From positions 124,001 through 188,000 of the forward strand of contig NZ_CP159358.1 of the NCBI RefSeq assembly GCF_040500475.1: 64,000 nt of DNA, read 5' to 3'. The notes beneath the pieces were generated by a model. It was given only the letters and a program-made list of their open reading frames with translations, had not been told where the DNA came from and did no database searches. This DNA is from Bacillus sp. Bos-x628 (lineage in GTDB: Bacteria > Bacillota > Bacilli > Bacillales > Bacillaceae). Each line of letters starts with the position of its first letter. Position 1 is the stretch's first letter. Shown piece after piece: positions 1 through 7,392 of the stretch. Both the position numbers and the translations under genes were made by a program.

Positions 1-480
<480 letters not shown>

Positions 481-551
481 AATTACATGCACATCACTTT
501 CTCTTACTATGTTAAGCTATCAATAGACATTGAACATGGAAGGTGAAACAA

Positions 552-785
552 GTGAAGAAAAAGTGGTATGGTTTAATGACAGATTACAAGCAATACGCTT
601 TTATTTTGCTTGCTGTCAGCACCTTTATATATATTGGTACCATATTGCCAAACCAACACGTAGAAGCATTTTCAAAAATGCTGATGATAGGAGTAGATTG
701 TGTATTCCTATTCGCTGCTTTTGTTTGTGTGAAACGTGCTTTATTTTATCAAAAGAAACTTCAAGAACTTGACGAAGATCTATAA
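552..785 (+). CDS. yrhC: YrhC family small membrane protein
   Basis: A 77-residue protein with two hydrophobic segments (about residues 14-32 and 42-64) and a charged C-terminus, ending LQELDEDL. It matches the YrhC family, which closes the mccA-mccB operon in Bacillus; its function is unknown. I place the start at GTG 552 because a good ribosome-binding site (ggaaggtg, 538-545) sits six bases upstream. The GTG at 543, nine bases earlier, lies inside that site. It follows mccB by 71 bases and is probably cotranscribed with it. Confidence 0.8.
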   Translation: MKKKWYGLMTDYKQYAFILLAVSTFIYIGTILPNQHVEAFSKMLMIGVDCVFLFAAFVCVKRALFYQKKLQELDEDL

Positions 786-818
786 AAAAGTCTCCTCATT
801 TGATGAGGAGGCTTTTTA
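785..818 (+). terminator. Rho-independent terminator of the mccB-yrhC operon
   Basis: The arms agtctcctca and tgaggaggct close on a short loop and are followed by five T's. It overlaps the last base of yrhC. Confidence 0.9.
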
Positions 819-889
819 AATTGATTTGGATGAACGAACAAGGCCGATTAGTGAAAAACACAAAAATCATCTAAATTCCTAAAAACTGG

Positions 890-918
890 TTTACAAAATG
901 GCGCTTGCTGGATATACT
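890..918 (+). promoter_or_regulatory. Sigma-A-like promoter for the yrzI small-gene region
   Basis: TTTACA (890-895), a 17-base spacer, then TATACT (913-918). It lies 38 bases before the start of the first small ORF and is the best promoter match in the gap after yrhC. Confidence 0.6.
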
Positions 919-955
919 TACAAAGTAAATAAAAACGTAAAGGAGGCTGAAGAAT

Positions 956-1069
956 ATGTTGCTTGTATTTAAAAATCAATTAAACCATCAATTTCATTAT
1001 GTCATCAGCCTGTGGAAGAGTTCGTGTTCTTCCTTTACCTATTTCGGAGCACGCTTTACATCTGTTTAA
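956..1069 (+). CDS. Small ORF of the yrzI region, 37 aa, unknown
   Basis: A 37-codon ORF beginning MLLVFKNQLN and ending YFGARFTSV, with a near-perfect ribosome-binding site (aaaggaggctg) ending about six bases before the ATG. It sits between a sigma-A-like promoter and yrzI. I do not recognise the peptide. In B. subtilis the yrzI transcript also carries several very short ORFs upstream and downstream of yrzI, so this may be the counterpart of one of them. The main evidence for translation is the strong ribosome-binding site; the sequence could instead act as a leader. Confidence 0.5.
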   Translation: MLLVFKNQLNHQFHYVISLWKSSCSSFTYFGARFTSV

Positions 1070-1138
1070 GAAACGAGGATTCAGCGCATCATCCATCGCA
1101 GGTTGAAAGACAGCGTCTTTTGATCTGCGTTTTTGTGT

Positions 1139-1173
1139 GCCCACAGGTCAACTGATATAGAAGATCTGTGGGC
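1139..1173 (+). promoter_or_regulatory. Stem-loop between the small ORFs, upstream of yrzI
   Basis: Arms gcccacag (1139-1146) and ctgtgggc (1166-1173) are perfectly complementary around a 19-base loop. Only a short mixed T-rich stretch follows (tatttcgcatttt), so it could be an attenuator or a processing signal rather than a clean terminator. Confidence 0.5.
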
Positions 1174-1211
1174 TATTTCGCATTTTGCGAACTGAAGGGA
1201 GGTGAGCGTAT

Positions 1212-1346
1212 ATGACAATCCACTTATTTTTTATTACATTAACGATCCAGCGTAAATACAAAGACATTGAAACAGTTCTTTATGAACAACAGGTAGAAAC
1301 CTTTTATGAAGAAATGAAGCAGAAACAACTAAAGTATATGAACTAA
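1212..1346 (+). CDS. yrzI: YrzI family small protein
   Basis: A 44-residue protein starting MTIHLFFITLTIQRKY, the diagnostic N-terminus of the YrzI family of Bacillus (a hydrophobic dozen residues followed by a charged helix). The ribosome-binding site gggaggtgag lies directly upstream of ATG 1212. The hydrophobic N-terminus suggests membrane association. The cellular role is unknown. Family knowledge: in B. subtilis the yrzI mRNA is a target of the ribosome-dependent endoribonuclease Rae1. Confidence 0.8.
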   Translation: MTIHLFFITLTIQRKYKDIETVLYEQQVETFYEEMKQKQLKYMN

Positions 1347-1382
1347 AGATGAGAAGAAAATCACGTAAAGGAGGAGACAGAC

Positions 1383-1439
1383 ATGTTTATCATGCTTGCA
1401 ATGCTTGCTTTTTATACAAGGGAGAAGGACCAGGTTTAG
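1383..1439 (+). CDS. 18-codon ORF after yrzI, possible Rae1-target peptide
   Basis: The peptide starts MFIMLAMLAFYTREKDQV and is preceded by a very strong ribosome-binding site (aaaggaggagaca), stronger than those of most genes in the window. It contains an adjacent Glu-Lys codon pair (gag-aag). Family knowledge, from memory: B. subtilis Rae1 cleaves the yrzI operon mRNA inside a 17-codon ORF between a Glu and a Lys codon during translation. Similar size, neighbourhood and codon pair suggest the same role here, but the peptide identity is not proven. Confidence 0.55.
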   Translation: MFIMLAMLAFYTREKDQV

Positions 1440-1506
1440 ACACGTTCCACATTGATGACCTCCACATATGATAATCGTAAAAGGCAGATAGTGAGGTGAT
1501 CAATGA

Positions 1507-1668
1507 ATGTCTATGTCACCATATATGCGATTTCCATCAGTTGGACACGGATATGTGTCCATTCCGCATTCCTTAAAGCATGGGTATGGCAATCCATATC
1601 GATTCCAAAGGGAGCAGCAGGAAATGCTCAGACGGCATATATACAGTTATCCTACCTATTGGTACTAA
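1507..1668 (+). CDS. Small Tyr/His/Pro-rich hypothetical protein, 53 aa
   Basis: Two frames start in the same spot. The ATG at 1507 opens a 53-residue peptide beginning MSMSPYMRFPSVGHGY and ending YSYPTYWY; the ATG at 1503 opens a different, 77-codon frame. I prefer 1507: its composition (Tyr, Pro, His, Arg, Gly) resembles small Bacillus spore or coat peptides, and its stop falls just before a strong terminator, whereas the other frame runs through the terminator. The ribosome-binding site is gaggtgatc. I do not recognise a family. Confidence 0.5.
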   Translation: MSMSPYMRFPSVGHGYVSIPHSLKHGYGNPYRFQREQQEMLRRHIYSYPTYWY

Positions 1669-1674
1669 AGAAAA

Positions 1675-1707
1675 GAGCAGAAAACGTCACCGTTTTCTGC
1701 TCCTTTT
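1675..1707. terminator. Bidirectional terminator between the yrzI region and the YjcZ-like gene
   Basis: A perfect 12-bp stem (gagcagaaaacg and its complement, 1675-1686 with 1691-1702) closes on a 4-base loop. T-rich tails lie on both strands, so it can end the rightward small-gene transcript and the leftward YjcZ-like transcript. Confidence 0.9.
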
Positions 1708-1710
1708 ACA

Positions 1711-1836
1711 TTAATAAACCCAGCTTGCACCAATGATGATCAATAAAATGAACAGTACAACAAGCAACGCGAATCCGCCTGCAAAACCGCCACCGTAACC
1801 ACCGCAGTAGCCTCCAGAATAACCGCCAAAGCCCAT
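1711..1836 (-). CDS. YjcZ family sporulation-type membrane peptide, 41 aa
   Basis: A 41-residue peptide with a Gly/Tyr-rich N-terminus (MGFGGYSGGYCGGYGGG) followed by one membrane segment ending LLIIIGASWVY. This is the hallmark of the YjcZ (SscA-like) family of tiny Bacillus proteins, several of which are made during sporulation. The ribosome-binding site on the minus strand is aaaggtgg, nine bases before the ATG. It is convergent with the small genes to its left and shares the terminator at 1675-1707. Confidence 0.82.
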   Translation of the reverse strand: MGFGGYSGGYCGGYGGGFAGGFALLVVLFILLIIIGASWVY

Positions 1837-1959
1837 AATCTAGCACCACCTTTATCTAATCAAGATACATTCATAAAATATGCAGCTCATGCAGAAAACG
1901 AAATCAATCTCGGCAGAATTAATGAAACCGCCTACTTGGTTAAAAATTTTTGATTAGGC

Positions 1960-1985
1960 GAAACATTTTTAGAAAAGATGTCGTC
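1960..1985 (+). promoter_or_regulatory. ECF-sigma-type promoter for the yrhH-like gene
   Basis: GAAAC (1960-1964) and CGTC (1982-1985) are separated by 17 bases, matching the TGAAAC-N16-CGTC consensus of Bacillus extracytoplasmic-function sigma factors (M, W, X, V). The gene it would drive starts about 110 bases on. From memory, B. subtilis yrhH also belongs to ECF regulons, which fits. Confidence 0.6.
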
Positions 1986-2102
1986 TTATAAAGGACAAAG
2001 GATTTAGGACTAGGTCTTAATTTTTGTTAGATGAGAGCCGATATAGAAAGTAAGAAAATTTGTAAATGGTTTTATTTACTGGTGTAAAGCAGGTGTTAAA
2101 CA

Positions 2103-2699
2103 TTGATTCAAAGCTGGATTGGAAAGCAAATGAGGGAACCAAAAGGCTTGTTTTCAAAATGGGTTGCCCGCTATATGGAAAAAAATCATCATGATATCAA
2201 CCAATGGACGATTCAACTCTTAAATATACAAGAAAATGACCGTATTTTAGAAATCGGAACAGGAAGAGGCATGACTTTATCAAAGGTTGCAGAAAAACTC
2301 GACCGAGGAAAAATCTATGGAGTTGATGCCTCTCGTCATATGGTCAAATACGCAAAAAGAAAAAATAAAAAACTGCTGGAACAAAATAAAGCAGTGATTT
2401 CACTCGGGAAGGCCGAAAGTTTACCCTTCGAAGACAGATCATTTAATAAATTATTTACGGTGCAAACCATCTATTTTTGGACTGATATAGAGCAAGTGAT
2501 GAAAGAGGTGTACCGAGTCCTTCAAGTGGATGGGGAAGTATACTTATCTTTTCAAAAGCAGGAGTTAATGAAAGAACAAAAACAGGCACAATCGTTATAC
2601 AATGAACAAGACGTGAGACGCATGTTTTCTAACTATCATTTTAGAGAAGTCTCCATTTACCACTATGATACATACATCTGTATCAAAGCGTTAAAATGA
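2103..2699 (+). CDS. yrhH: Class I SAM-dependent methyltransferase, YrhH-like
   Basis: A 198-residue Rossmann-fold methyltransferase. Motif I is at about residues 49-57 (LEIGTGRGM). Acidic motif II follows in KIYGVDASRHM, then the post-I region KAESLPFEDRSF and motif III VYRVLQVDGEVYLSF. The start is TTG 2103, with aggtg nine bases upstream; no ATG lies near the conserved N-terminus. Substrate unknown; it is too short and generic to assign a reaction. It is monocistronic between the ECF-type promoter and the terminator at 2746, so it probably responds to cell-envelope stress. Confidence 0.65.
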   Translation: MIQSWIGKQMREPKGLFSKWVARYMEKNHHDINQWTIQLLNIQENDRILEIGTGRGMTLSKVAEKLDRGKIYGVDASRHMVKYAKRKNKKLLEQNKAVISLGKAESLPFEDRSFNKLFTVQTIYFWTDIEQVMKEVYRVLQVDGEVYLSFQKQELMKEQKQAQSLYNEQDVRRMFSNYHFREVSIYHYDTYICIKALK

Positions 2700-2745
2700 T
2701 GAATATATTTCCCAGGTAATGAACAAGAAGAGCCGCAAACGTTAG

Positions 2746-2776
2746 AACCCCTTTTTCTTTAGAAAAAGGGGTTTTT
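2746..2776 (+). terminator. Rho-independent terminator of the yrhH-like gene
   Basis: A perfect 12-bp stem (aacccctttttc and its complement) is followed by T's. Confidence 0.9.
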
Positions 2777-2836
2777 CACTTTTGTTCATATTGGATATAG
2801 TGTTATTTAGATGGATTCACTCATCAGAAAGAAAAA

Positions 2837-2861
2837 AGCTTGTCAACTTTGTCGACAAGCT
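2837..2861. other. Inverted repeat in the gap before fdhA
   Basis: AGCTTGTC and GACAAGCT are separated by 9 bases. A second, looser dyad (AGCCAG near 2894 and CTGGCT near 2960) lies further on. The gap 2777-3158 otherwise has only T-rich runs and no recognisable promoter. The repeats could be an operator or the leftover of a terminator. Confidence 0.4.
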
Positions 2862-3158
2862 CAGTAGAACTTTTTGTGTTCATATGTAGGGGCCAGCCAG
2901 GTGTGTAAGGAATGATAGTATATATAAGGAATTTGTTTGTCGATTAAGGATACCTGTCTGGCTTAATTCTTATATCGACACGTTTCTGCAAAAGTTTAGC
3001 TTTTTTTTCAATTTTTTCTTTTTTATTTGACTGGAGTCCCTGTGATAGACAAGGTCGTTCATTTCTCTTTGACTCAATGTGCAATTCAAAGAAGGGAAAT
3101 GTCGATAAAAATAGAAAAATGTAGAGATCTTATTTTCTAACTAGGGAGGAATGAACAC

Positions 3159-4373
3159 ATGTCGGGAAACAAAGGTGTCGTTTATAAAGGGGCTGGAAAT
3201 GTAGCAGTTGAAGATATAGGTTACCCTGATTTGGTATTAAAGGATGGTCCAGGTGTTCCTAAAGCCAATGTTGGTCGTAAATGTGAGCATGGCGTCATTT
3301 TAAAAGTCGTGACGACAAACATTTGCGGGAGTGATCAGCACATGGTGAGAGGGCGTACAACTGCACCCGAAGGACTTGTACTTGGACATGAAATTACAGG
3401 TGAGGTCATTGAGGTCGGTCGAGATGTGGAGTTTATTCAAAAAGGTGACCTTGTGTCAGTTCCGTTTAATATTGCTTGTGGACGATGCGTCATGTGTAAG
3501 GAACAAAAAACCCATGTTTGTCTGAATGTAAACCCTGATCGTCCTGGCTCCGCCTATGGATATGTTGATATGGGCGGATGGGTTGGTGGGCAATCCGAAT
3601 ATGTAATGGTTCCATATGCAGATTTCCAGTTGCTGAAATTCCCAGACAAAGATCAGGCAATGGAAAAAATACTTGATTTGACAATGCTCTCTGATATATT
3701 CCCGACAGGGTTTCACGGTGCCTATACTGCCGGAGTAAAGACCGGATCTACTGTGTATATTGCTGGTGCAGGGCCAGTAGGTCTTGCAGCAGCGCATTCC
3801 GCTCAGCTTCTTGGCGCTTCTGCTGTGATCGTCGGTGATCTCAATGAGCAAAGGCTAGAGCAAGCAAGAAGCTTTGGCTGCGAGACGATCAATTTACGAA
3901 AACATGATCGAATTGGCGAACAAATCACTAACATCTTAGGTGAGCCAGAAGTCGACTGTGCAGTTGACTGTGTCGGTTTTGAAGCTTCAGGTCATGGAAA
4001 TCAAGGAGAAGCACCAGCAACCGTTTTAAACACAATTATGGATATTACCAAAGTTGGTGGGAAACTTGGCATTCCAGGCCTTTACGTCACAGAAGATCCA
4101 GGCGGAGTCGATGAGGATGCCAAAGTCGGTTCTCTTAAAGTACGGATTGGACTTGGCTGGGCAAAAGCCCATACGTTTGTGACGGGCCAAACCCCTGTCA
4201 TGCAATATCACCGCAGTCTGATGAAATCGATCTTAAGCGGCAGAGCGCAAATTGCTAAAGCCGTCAATGCAACAGTCATCAATCTTGATCAAGCCCCAGA
4301 AGGTTATAGTGACTTTGATTCTGGTGTGGCGAAGAAGTTTGTGATTGACCCGCATGGGATGATTTCTCGATAG
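3159..4373 (+). CDS. fdhA: Glutathione-independent formaldehyde dehydrogenase-like zinc alcohol dehydrogenase
   Basis: A 404-residue zinc medium-chain dehydrogenase. The catalytic zinc region is NICGSDQHMVRGRT and GLVLGHEITGEV; the structural-zinc cysteines are in IACGRCVMCKEQKTHVC. The NAD-binding turn is GAGPVGLAAA. The length, and the loop GSAYGYVDMGGWVGGQSEY, match the Pseudomonas-type glutathione-independent formaldehyde dehydrogenase rather than ordinary alcohol dehydrogenases. The reaction is expected to be NAD-dependent oxidation (or dismutation) of formaldehyde or other aldehydes. The start ATG 3159 has the ribosome-binding site agggagg. It is monocistronic. Confidence 0.85.
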   Translation: MSGNKGVVYKGAGNVAVEDIGYPDLVLKDGPGVPKANVGRKCEHGVILKVVTTNICGSDQHMVRGRTTAPEGLVLGHEITGEVIEVGRDVEFIQKGDLVSVPFNIACGRCVMCKEQKTHVCLNVNPDRPGSAYGYVDMGGWVGGQSEYVMVPYADFQLLKFPDKDQAMEKILDLTMLSDIFPTGFHGAYTAGVKTGSTVYIAGAGPVGLAAAHSAQLLGASAVIVGDLNEQRLEQARSFGCETINLRKHDRIGEQITNILGEPEVDCAVDCVGFEASGHGNQGEAPATVLNTIMDITKVGGKLGIPGLYVTEDPGGVDEDAKVGSLKVRIGLGWAKAHTFVTGQTPVMQYHRSLMKSILSGRAQIAKAVNATVINLDQAPEGYSDFDSGVAKKFVIDPHGMISR

Positions 4374-4398
4374 AACGAGGGAAATAGGTGAAAAGAAC

Positions 4399-4426
4399 GA
4401 GGCATTATGATAAGTCACAATGCCTC
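4399..4426 (+). terminator. Hairpin after fdhA, probable weak terminator
   Basis: GAGGCATT and AATGCCTC pair around a 12-base loop 26 bases after the fdhA stop. No real T-run follows, so termination would be weak. Confidence 0.45.
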
Positions 4427-4429
4427 TAT

Positions 4430-4960
4430 AAAGTCGAAGATTTATTTACGAAAAATACGCATGTGAAATATAGATAAAAACACCAGTATGGGCCATGATG
4501 TTTCTTGATTCCTCATTCTTTATTTTACAATTCTGTTATTCAACTTTTATAATCTTTGTAATTTACTCTTATTTAATCTAGATATCCAAATAATTATCTC
4601 AAAACAACAACTTTTGTTCAAAATTTATAAATAGAGTCTTCTTACATAAACTATTCCTCATTAAAAAATTCCTTTAAAAATAAATTTTTTAATTATTATT
4701 TTAAAAATATTTTATCCAAAGTACATACATGATTTGGATTCCCTGTTTTATACAAATATTTGTAACAAGAAGGAAAAATAAAGATCTAATCTATTATACC
4801 TAAATATTGAATTATTAAAACATAAAAACATAAGTGAAGTAATTATAGACCTTATTTTCAAAAAAAATATATTTTTACACAATTTTGGTTGAATTTATCT
4901 ATTTTAATCCGATATGATACTTAGTAAAGATAATTAAGATTTAAATAGAAAATTATTGAA
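4430..4960. other. Very AT-rich gene-free stretch, left edge of the polyene-like cluster
   Basis: About 500 bases dominated by A/T runs, with no supportable ORF on either strand. The composition changes abruptly from fdhA and stays AT-rich through the following cluster. It reads as the left junction of an acquired segment and the regulatory region of the cluster. Confidence 0.6.
4889..4918 (+). promoter_or_regulatory. Candidate sigma-A promoter for the polyene-like cluster
   Basis: TTGAAT (4889-4894), an 18-base spacer and TATGAT (4913-4918) lie 64 bases before the first gene. No other good promoter was found before 22.5 kb, where gene gaps are mostly under 45 bases, so this may drive the whole cluster. 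Confidence 0.5.
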
Positions 4961-4982
4961 TATAGGTGTGTGATGTACTGAC

Positions 4983-5393
4983 ATGAAATGGGTAACTTCT
5001 GAAATCACTGTTCGTTATGTTGAATGTGACTCAATGGGGATCGTTCATCATTCCCATTATCTAAATTGGTTTGAGATTGGTAGAATTGAATTAGCTAACG
5101 TCGCGGGAGTAGATTTTCATAGACTGCATCAAGTGCTTACGTTACCTGTTATTGATTTAGAGTGTCGGTATAAGCAGTCTGCCAAATTTGGAGATACGAT
5201 ATTAGTTGAAACAGCACTTGAATTATTAAATAAGCCGATGCTCATTTTTCATTATAGAGTACGACGTAAACGAGGAAAAGTTATACTCGTACAAGGAAAA
5301 ACTCAACATGTATTTCTCGACAAAGATAAAGGTTTATTGTTGAAAATACCAAAAGATATTGATAATAAAATGAAAACTTTTTTAAGGAGTTGA
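4983..5393 (+). CDS. Hotdog-fold acyl-CoA/acyl-ACP thioesterase (4HBT/YbgC type)
   Basis: A 136-residue hotdog protein. The N-terminus VRYVECDSMGIVHHSHYLNW carries the YbgC/4-hydroxybenzoyl-CoA thioesterase signature, including the catalytic-type aspartate-like position in the D-x-M-G-I-V-H-H-S-H-Y context. It would hydrolyse an acyl thioester, plausibly editing or releasing an acyl chain from the ACP encoded three genes on. It is first in the cluster, three bases before the malonyl transferase gene. I know of no counterpart in the streptococcal cyl operon, though similar small thioesterases occur in aryl-polyene clusters. The ribosome-binding site is weak. Confidence 0.8.
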   Translation: MKWVTSEITVRYVECDSMGIVHHSHYLNWFEIGRIELANVAGVDFHRLHQVLTLPVIDLECRYKQSAKFGDTILVETALELLNKPMLIFHYRVRRKRGKVILVQGKTQHVFLDKDKGLLLKIPKDIDNKMKTFLRS

Positions 5394-5396
5394 AAA

Positions 5397-6332
5397 ATGG
5401 ATACTGCATTTGTTTTTCCGGGGCAAGGAACACAATATATTGGTATGATGAAAGACTTCTATGTAAAATATCCACATATTTTTGATGAGCTTTTTGAAGA
5501 AGTTGCTGATCGATTACATATTGATTTGAAAAAGATTTGCTTTAGTGGAACCGAACAGGAATTAACTTCTACAGATATTGCTCAACCAGCTATCTTATTA
5601 CACAGTGTTGGTATTCAGCGCCTCTTAGAATCTGAGGGGATTAGTCCAGATATAACCGCAGGACATAGTGTCGGGCAATTTTCAGCACTAGTTACTGCAA
5701 AAGCTCTTACATTTTCAGAAGCTGTTCAATTAGTGCATAAAAGAGGCGTTTTTATGAAAAATACGACAGAAACAGGAAAAATGTTAGCCGTTGTAAGTTC
5801 GCAAAGTGAAATTTTACAGGAAATACTCATTGATGCTAAGAAGTTTGGAGTGGACATTGCAGCTATTAATTCACCACTTCAAGCAGTTATATCTGGACAC
5901 GAACGTAATATTAACGAAATATACAAAGAACTTGAATTTAAAAAAGGTGTAAAAGTTAATTTTTTAAAAGTGAGTCATGCTTTTCATTCAAGTTTAATGG
6001 CTGAAGCACAGAATAATTTTAGCATCTATGTTAAGCAATCTCAAATCAATAGACCGATAATTCCGATTATTCTTAATAATACTTCTTTACCTAGTACTGA
6101 AGTAGAAGAGATTAGAAAAGATTTAATCAAACAGTGTACAGACACCGTATTTTGGAGTGCGGCAGTTAAACAATTAATATCACTTCAAATAAAAAATATC
6201 ATAGAAGTAGGTCCAAAAAAAACGTTGACAGGTTTAGCAAGAGCTTTTCAAATGAAGCCTAAGTTTTTTCCCACTGAGTCATTTGTGGCATATAAAAAAA
6301 TCGTTAAAAAAAGGAAAGAGGGGACATTTTAA
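5397..6332 (+). CDS. Malonyl-CoA:ACP transacylase, FabD/CylD-like
   Basis: A 311-residue acyltransferase. The N-terminal VFPGQGTQYIGM motif and the nucleophile elbow GHSVG (Ser91) are intact, and the catalytic His is in the block KVSHAFHSSLM. It loads malonyl units from CoA onto the cluster's ACP. It is a cluster-specific second copy, as a FabD for primary fatty-acid synthesis would sit with plsX/fabG elsewhere. The equivalent streptococcal gene is cylD. Its stop overlaps the next start (TAATG), so the two are translationally coupled. Confidence 0.88.
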   Translation: MDTAFVFPGQGTQYIGMMKDFYVKYPHIFDELFEEVADRLHIDLKKICFSGTEQELTSTDIAQPAILLHSVGIQRLLESEGISPDITAGHSVGQFSALVTAKALTFSEAVQLVHKRGVFMKNTTETGKMLAVVSSQSEILQEILIDAKKFGVDIAAINSPLQAVISGHERNINEIYKELEFKKGVKVNFLKVSHAFHSSLMAEAQNNFSIYVKQSQINRPIIPIILNNTSLPSTEVEEIRKDLIKQCTDTVFWSAAVKQLISLQIKNIIEVGPKKTLTGLARAFQMKPKFFPTESFVAYKKIVKKRKEGTF

Positions 6333-7075
6333 TGTTTGAAGAAAAGGTGGCTGTCGTTACAGGTGCTTCTGGTGGAATAGGAAAGGCAATTACAGAATCC
6401 TTAGCACGAGAGAAGGCAACCGTTATTTTAACATATAAAAATAATAAAGAAAGTGCAGAAAACATTAGACATCAGATTATTCAAAGTGGAGGCAAAGCAT
6501 CTATTTATCAGGCGGATGTAAGTGAGGAGCAAGACGTTAAAAGATTGTTTTCAGCAATCAAAAAAGAGTTTGGGAAAATAGATATTTTAATAAACAACAG
6601 TGGGATTACAAAAGATGGTTTTCTTCCTATCATGAGTAGCAAGAAGTTTGATGAGGTGATCCAAGTAAACTTAAAGGGCACTTATTTATGTTGTCGAGAA
6701 GCTGTGAAACAAATGATTTTAAAGAAACAAGGAACGATCATTAATATAGCTTCTACGAGTGGTATTTCAGGTGCTATTGGACAGACAAATTATTCTGCTT
6801 CTAAAGGGGGGATTATCGCATTTACGAAAAGTTTAGCACTAGAAGTCGCACAATATAATATTCGCGCAAATGTTGTTGCGCCAGGATTTATTGAAACCCA
6901 AATGACCCGAAAAATGGATCAAAAAACTCTTAATAGGATGCTAGAACTTATACCGCTTAAGCGGTTAGGGAGACCAGAAGAAGTCGCAAATCTTGTGACA
7001 TTTTTGGCTTCACAATTATCTGATTATATCACTGGAAAAGTTTTCACAATAGATGGCGGTCTTATAAACGGATAA
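6332..7075 (+). CDS. 3-oxoacyl-ACP reductase, FabG/CylG-like
   Basis: A 247-residue short-chain dehydrogenase. It has the cofactor turn TGASGGIGKAI, NNSGITKDGF, the catalytic Ser in ASTSG, and Tyr-x-x-x-Lys in NYSASKGG. The FabG-typical N-terminus and C-terminus (ITGKVFTIDGG) are present. It would reduce each 3-keto intermediate with NADPH, the first step towards a conjugated double bond. Streptococcal counterpart: cylG. The start ATG is coupled to the upstream stop and preceded by gaaagagggg. Confidence 0.9.
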   Translation: MFEEKVAVVTGASGGIGKAITESLAREKATVILTYKNNKESAENIRHQIIQSGGKASIYQADVSEEQDVKRLFSAIKKEFGKIDILINNSGITKDGFLPIMSSKKFDEVIQVNLKGTYLCCREAVKQMILKKQGTIINIASTSGISGAIGQTNYSASKGGIIAFTKSLALEVAQYNIRANVVAPGFIETQMTRKMDQKTLNRMLELIPLKRLGRPEEVANLVTFLASQLSDYITGKVFTIDGGLING

Positions 7076-7099
7076 AATTTAAATAAAGGGATGATTAGT

Positions 7100-7390
7100 T
7101 TGCTTAATTATGTAGAAACAAAAGAAAAAGCAAAAAACAGAAGAGAGCTTACAGATAAAATCAAAGAATTACTTGTTGATAAATTAGATTTAGAAATAGA
7201 TCCTTCCATTATTACAGATGACCAGCCCATATTTGGCAGAGGTTTAGGGCTGGACTCAATTGATGCACTAGAATTATTTGTGGTTATTGAAGATGAGTTT
7301 GGAGTGACAGTTTTCGATGATAATATTGAAGTTTTTAGCTCAGTGAACAAATTAGCTGATTATATTGAAGAAAATATGGAGAGTGAATAA
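7100..7390 (+). CDS. Acyl carrier protein, AcpC-like
   Basis: A 96-residue ACP with the phosphopantetheine serine in GLGLDSIDALELF (Ser53). The motif reads DSI instead of the usual DSL, a variant seen in polyene-type carrier proteins. The N-terminus is about 15 residues longer than a primary-metabolism ACP. I choose TTG 7100: the ribosome-binding site aaataaaggg (7081-7090) would touch an ATG at 7091 but is about nine bases from 7100. It carries the growing chain between the cluster's transferase, ketosynthase, reductase and dehydratase. It needs a phosphopantetheinyl transferase that I do not find in the cluster. Confidence 0.88.
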   Translation: MLNYVETKEKAKNRRELTDKIKELLVDKLDLEIDPSIITDDQPIFGRGLGLDSIDALELFVVIEDEFGVTVFDDNIEVFSSVNKLADYIEENMESE

Positions 7391-7392
7391 GC

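Noticed and set aside
1503..1736. 77-codon ORF overlapping the 53-codon small gene
   Set aside because: It runs through a strong bidirectional terminator and its composition is unlike a protein; the frame from 1507 ends before the hairpin and looks more natural.
3456..3851. 131-codon minus-strand ORF inside fdhA
   Set aside because: It is a shadow of a well-supported dehydrogenase gene and has no ribosome-binding site or recognisable protein pattern.
4440..4960. A regulator gene for the cluster in the AT-rich gap
   Set aside because: No ORF of useful length with a start and ribosome-binding site is present on either strand.
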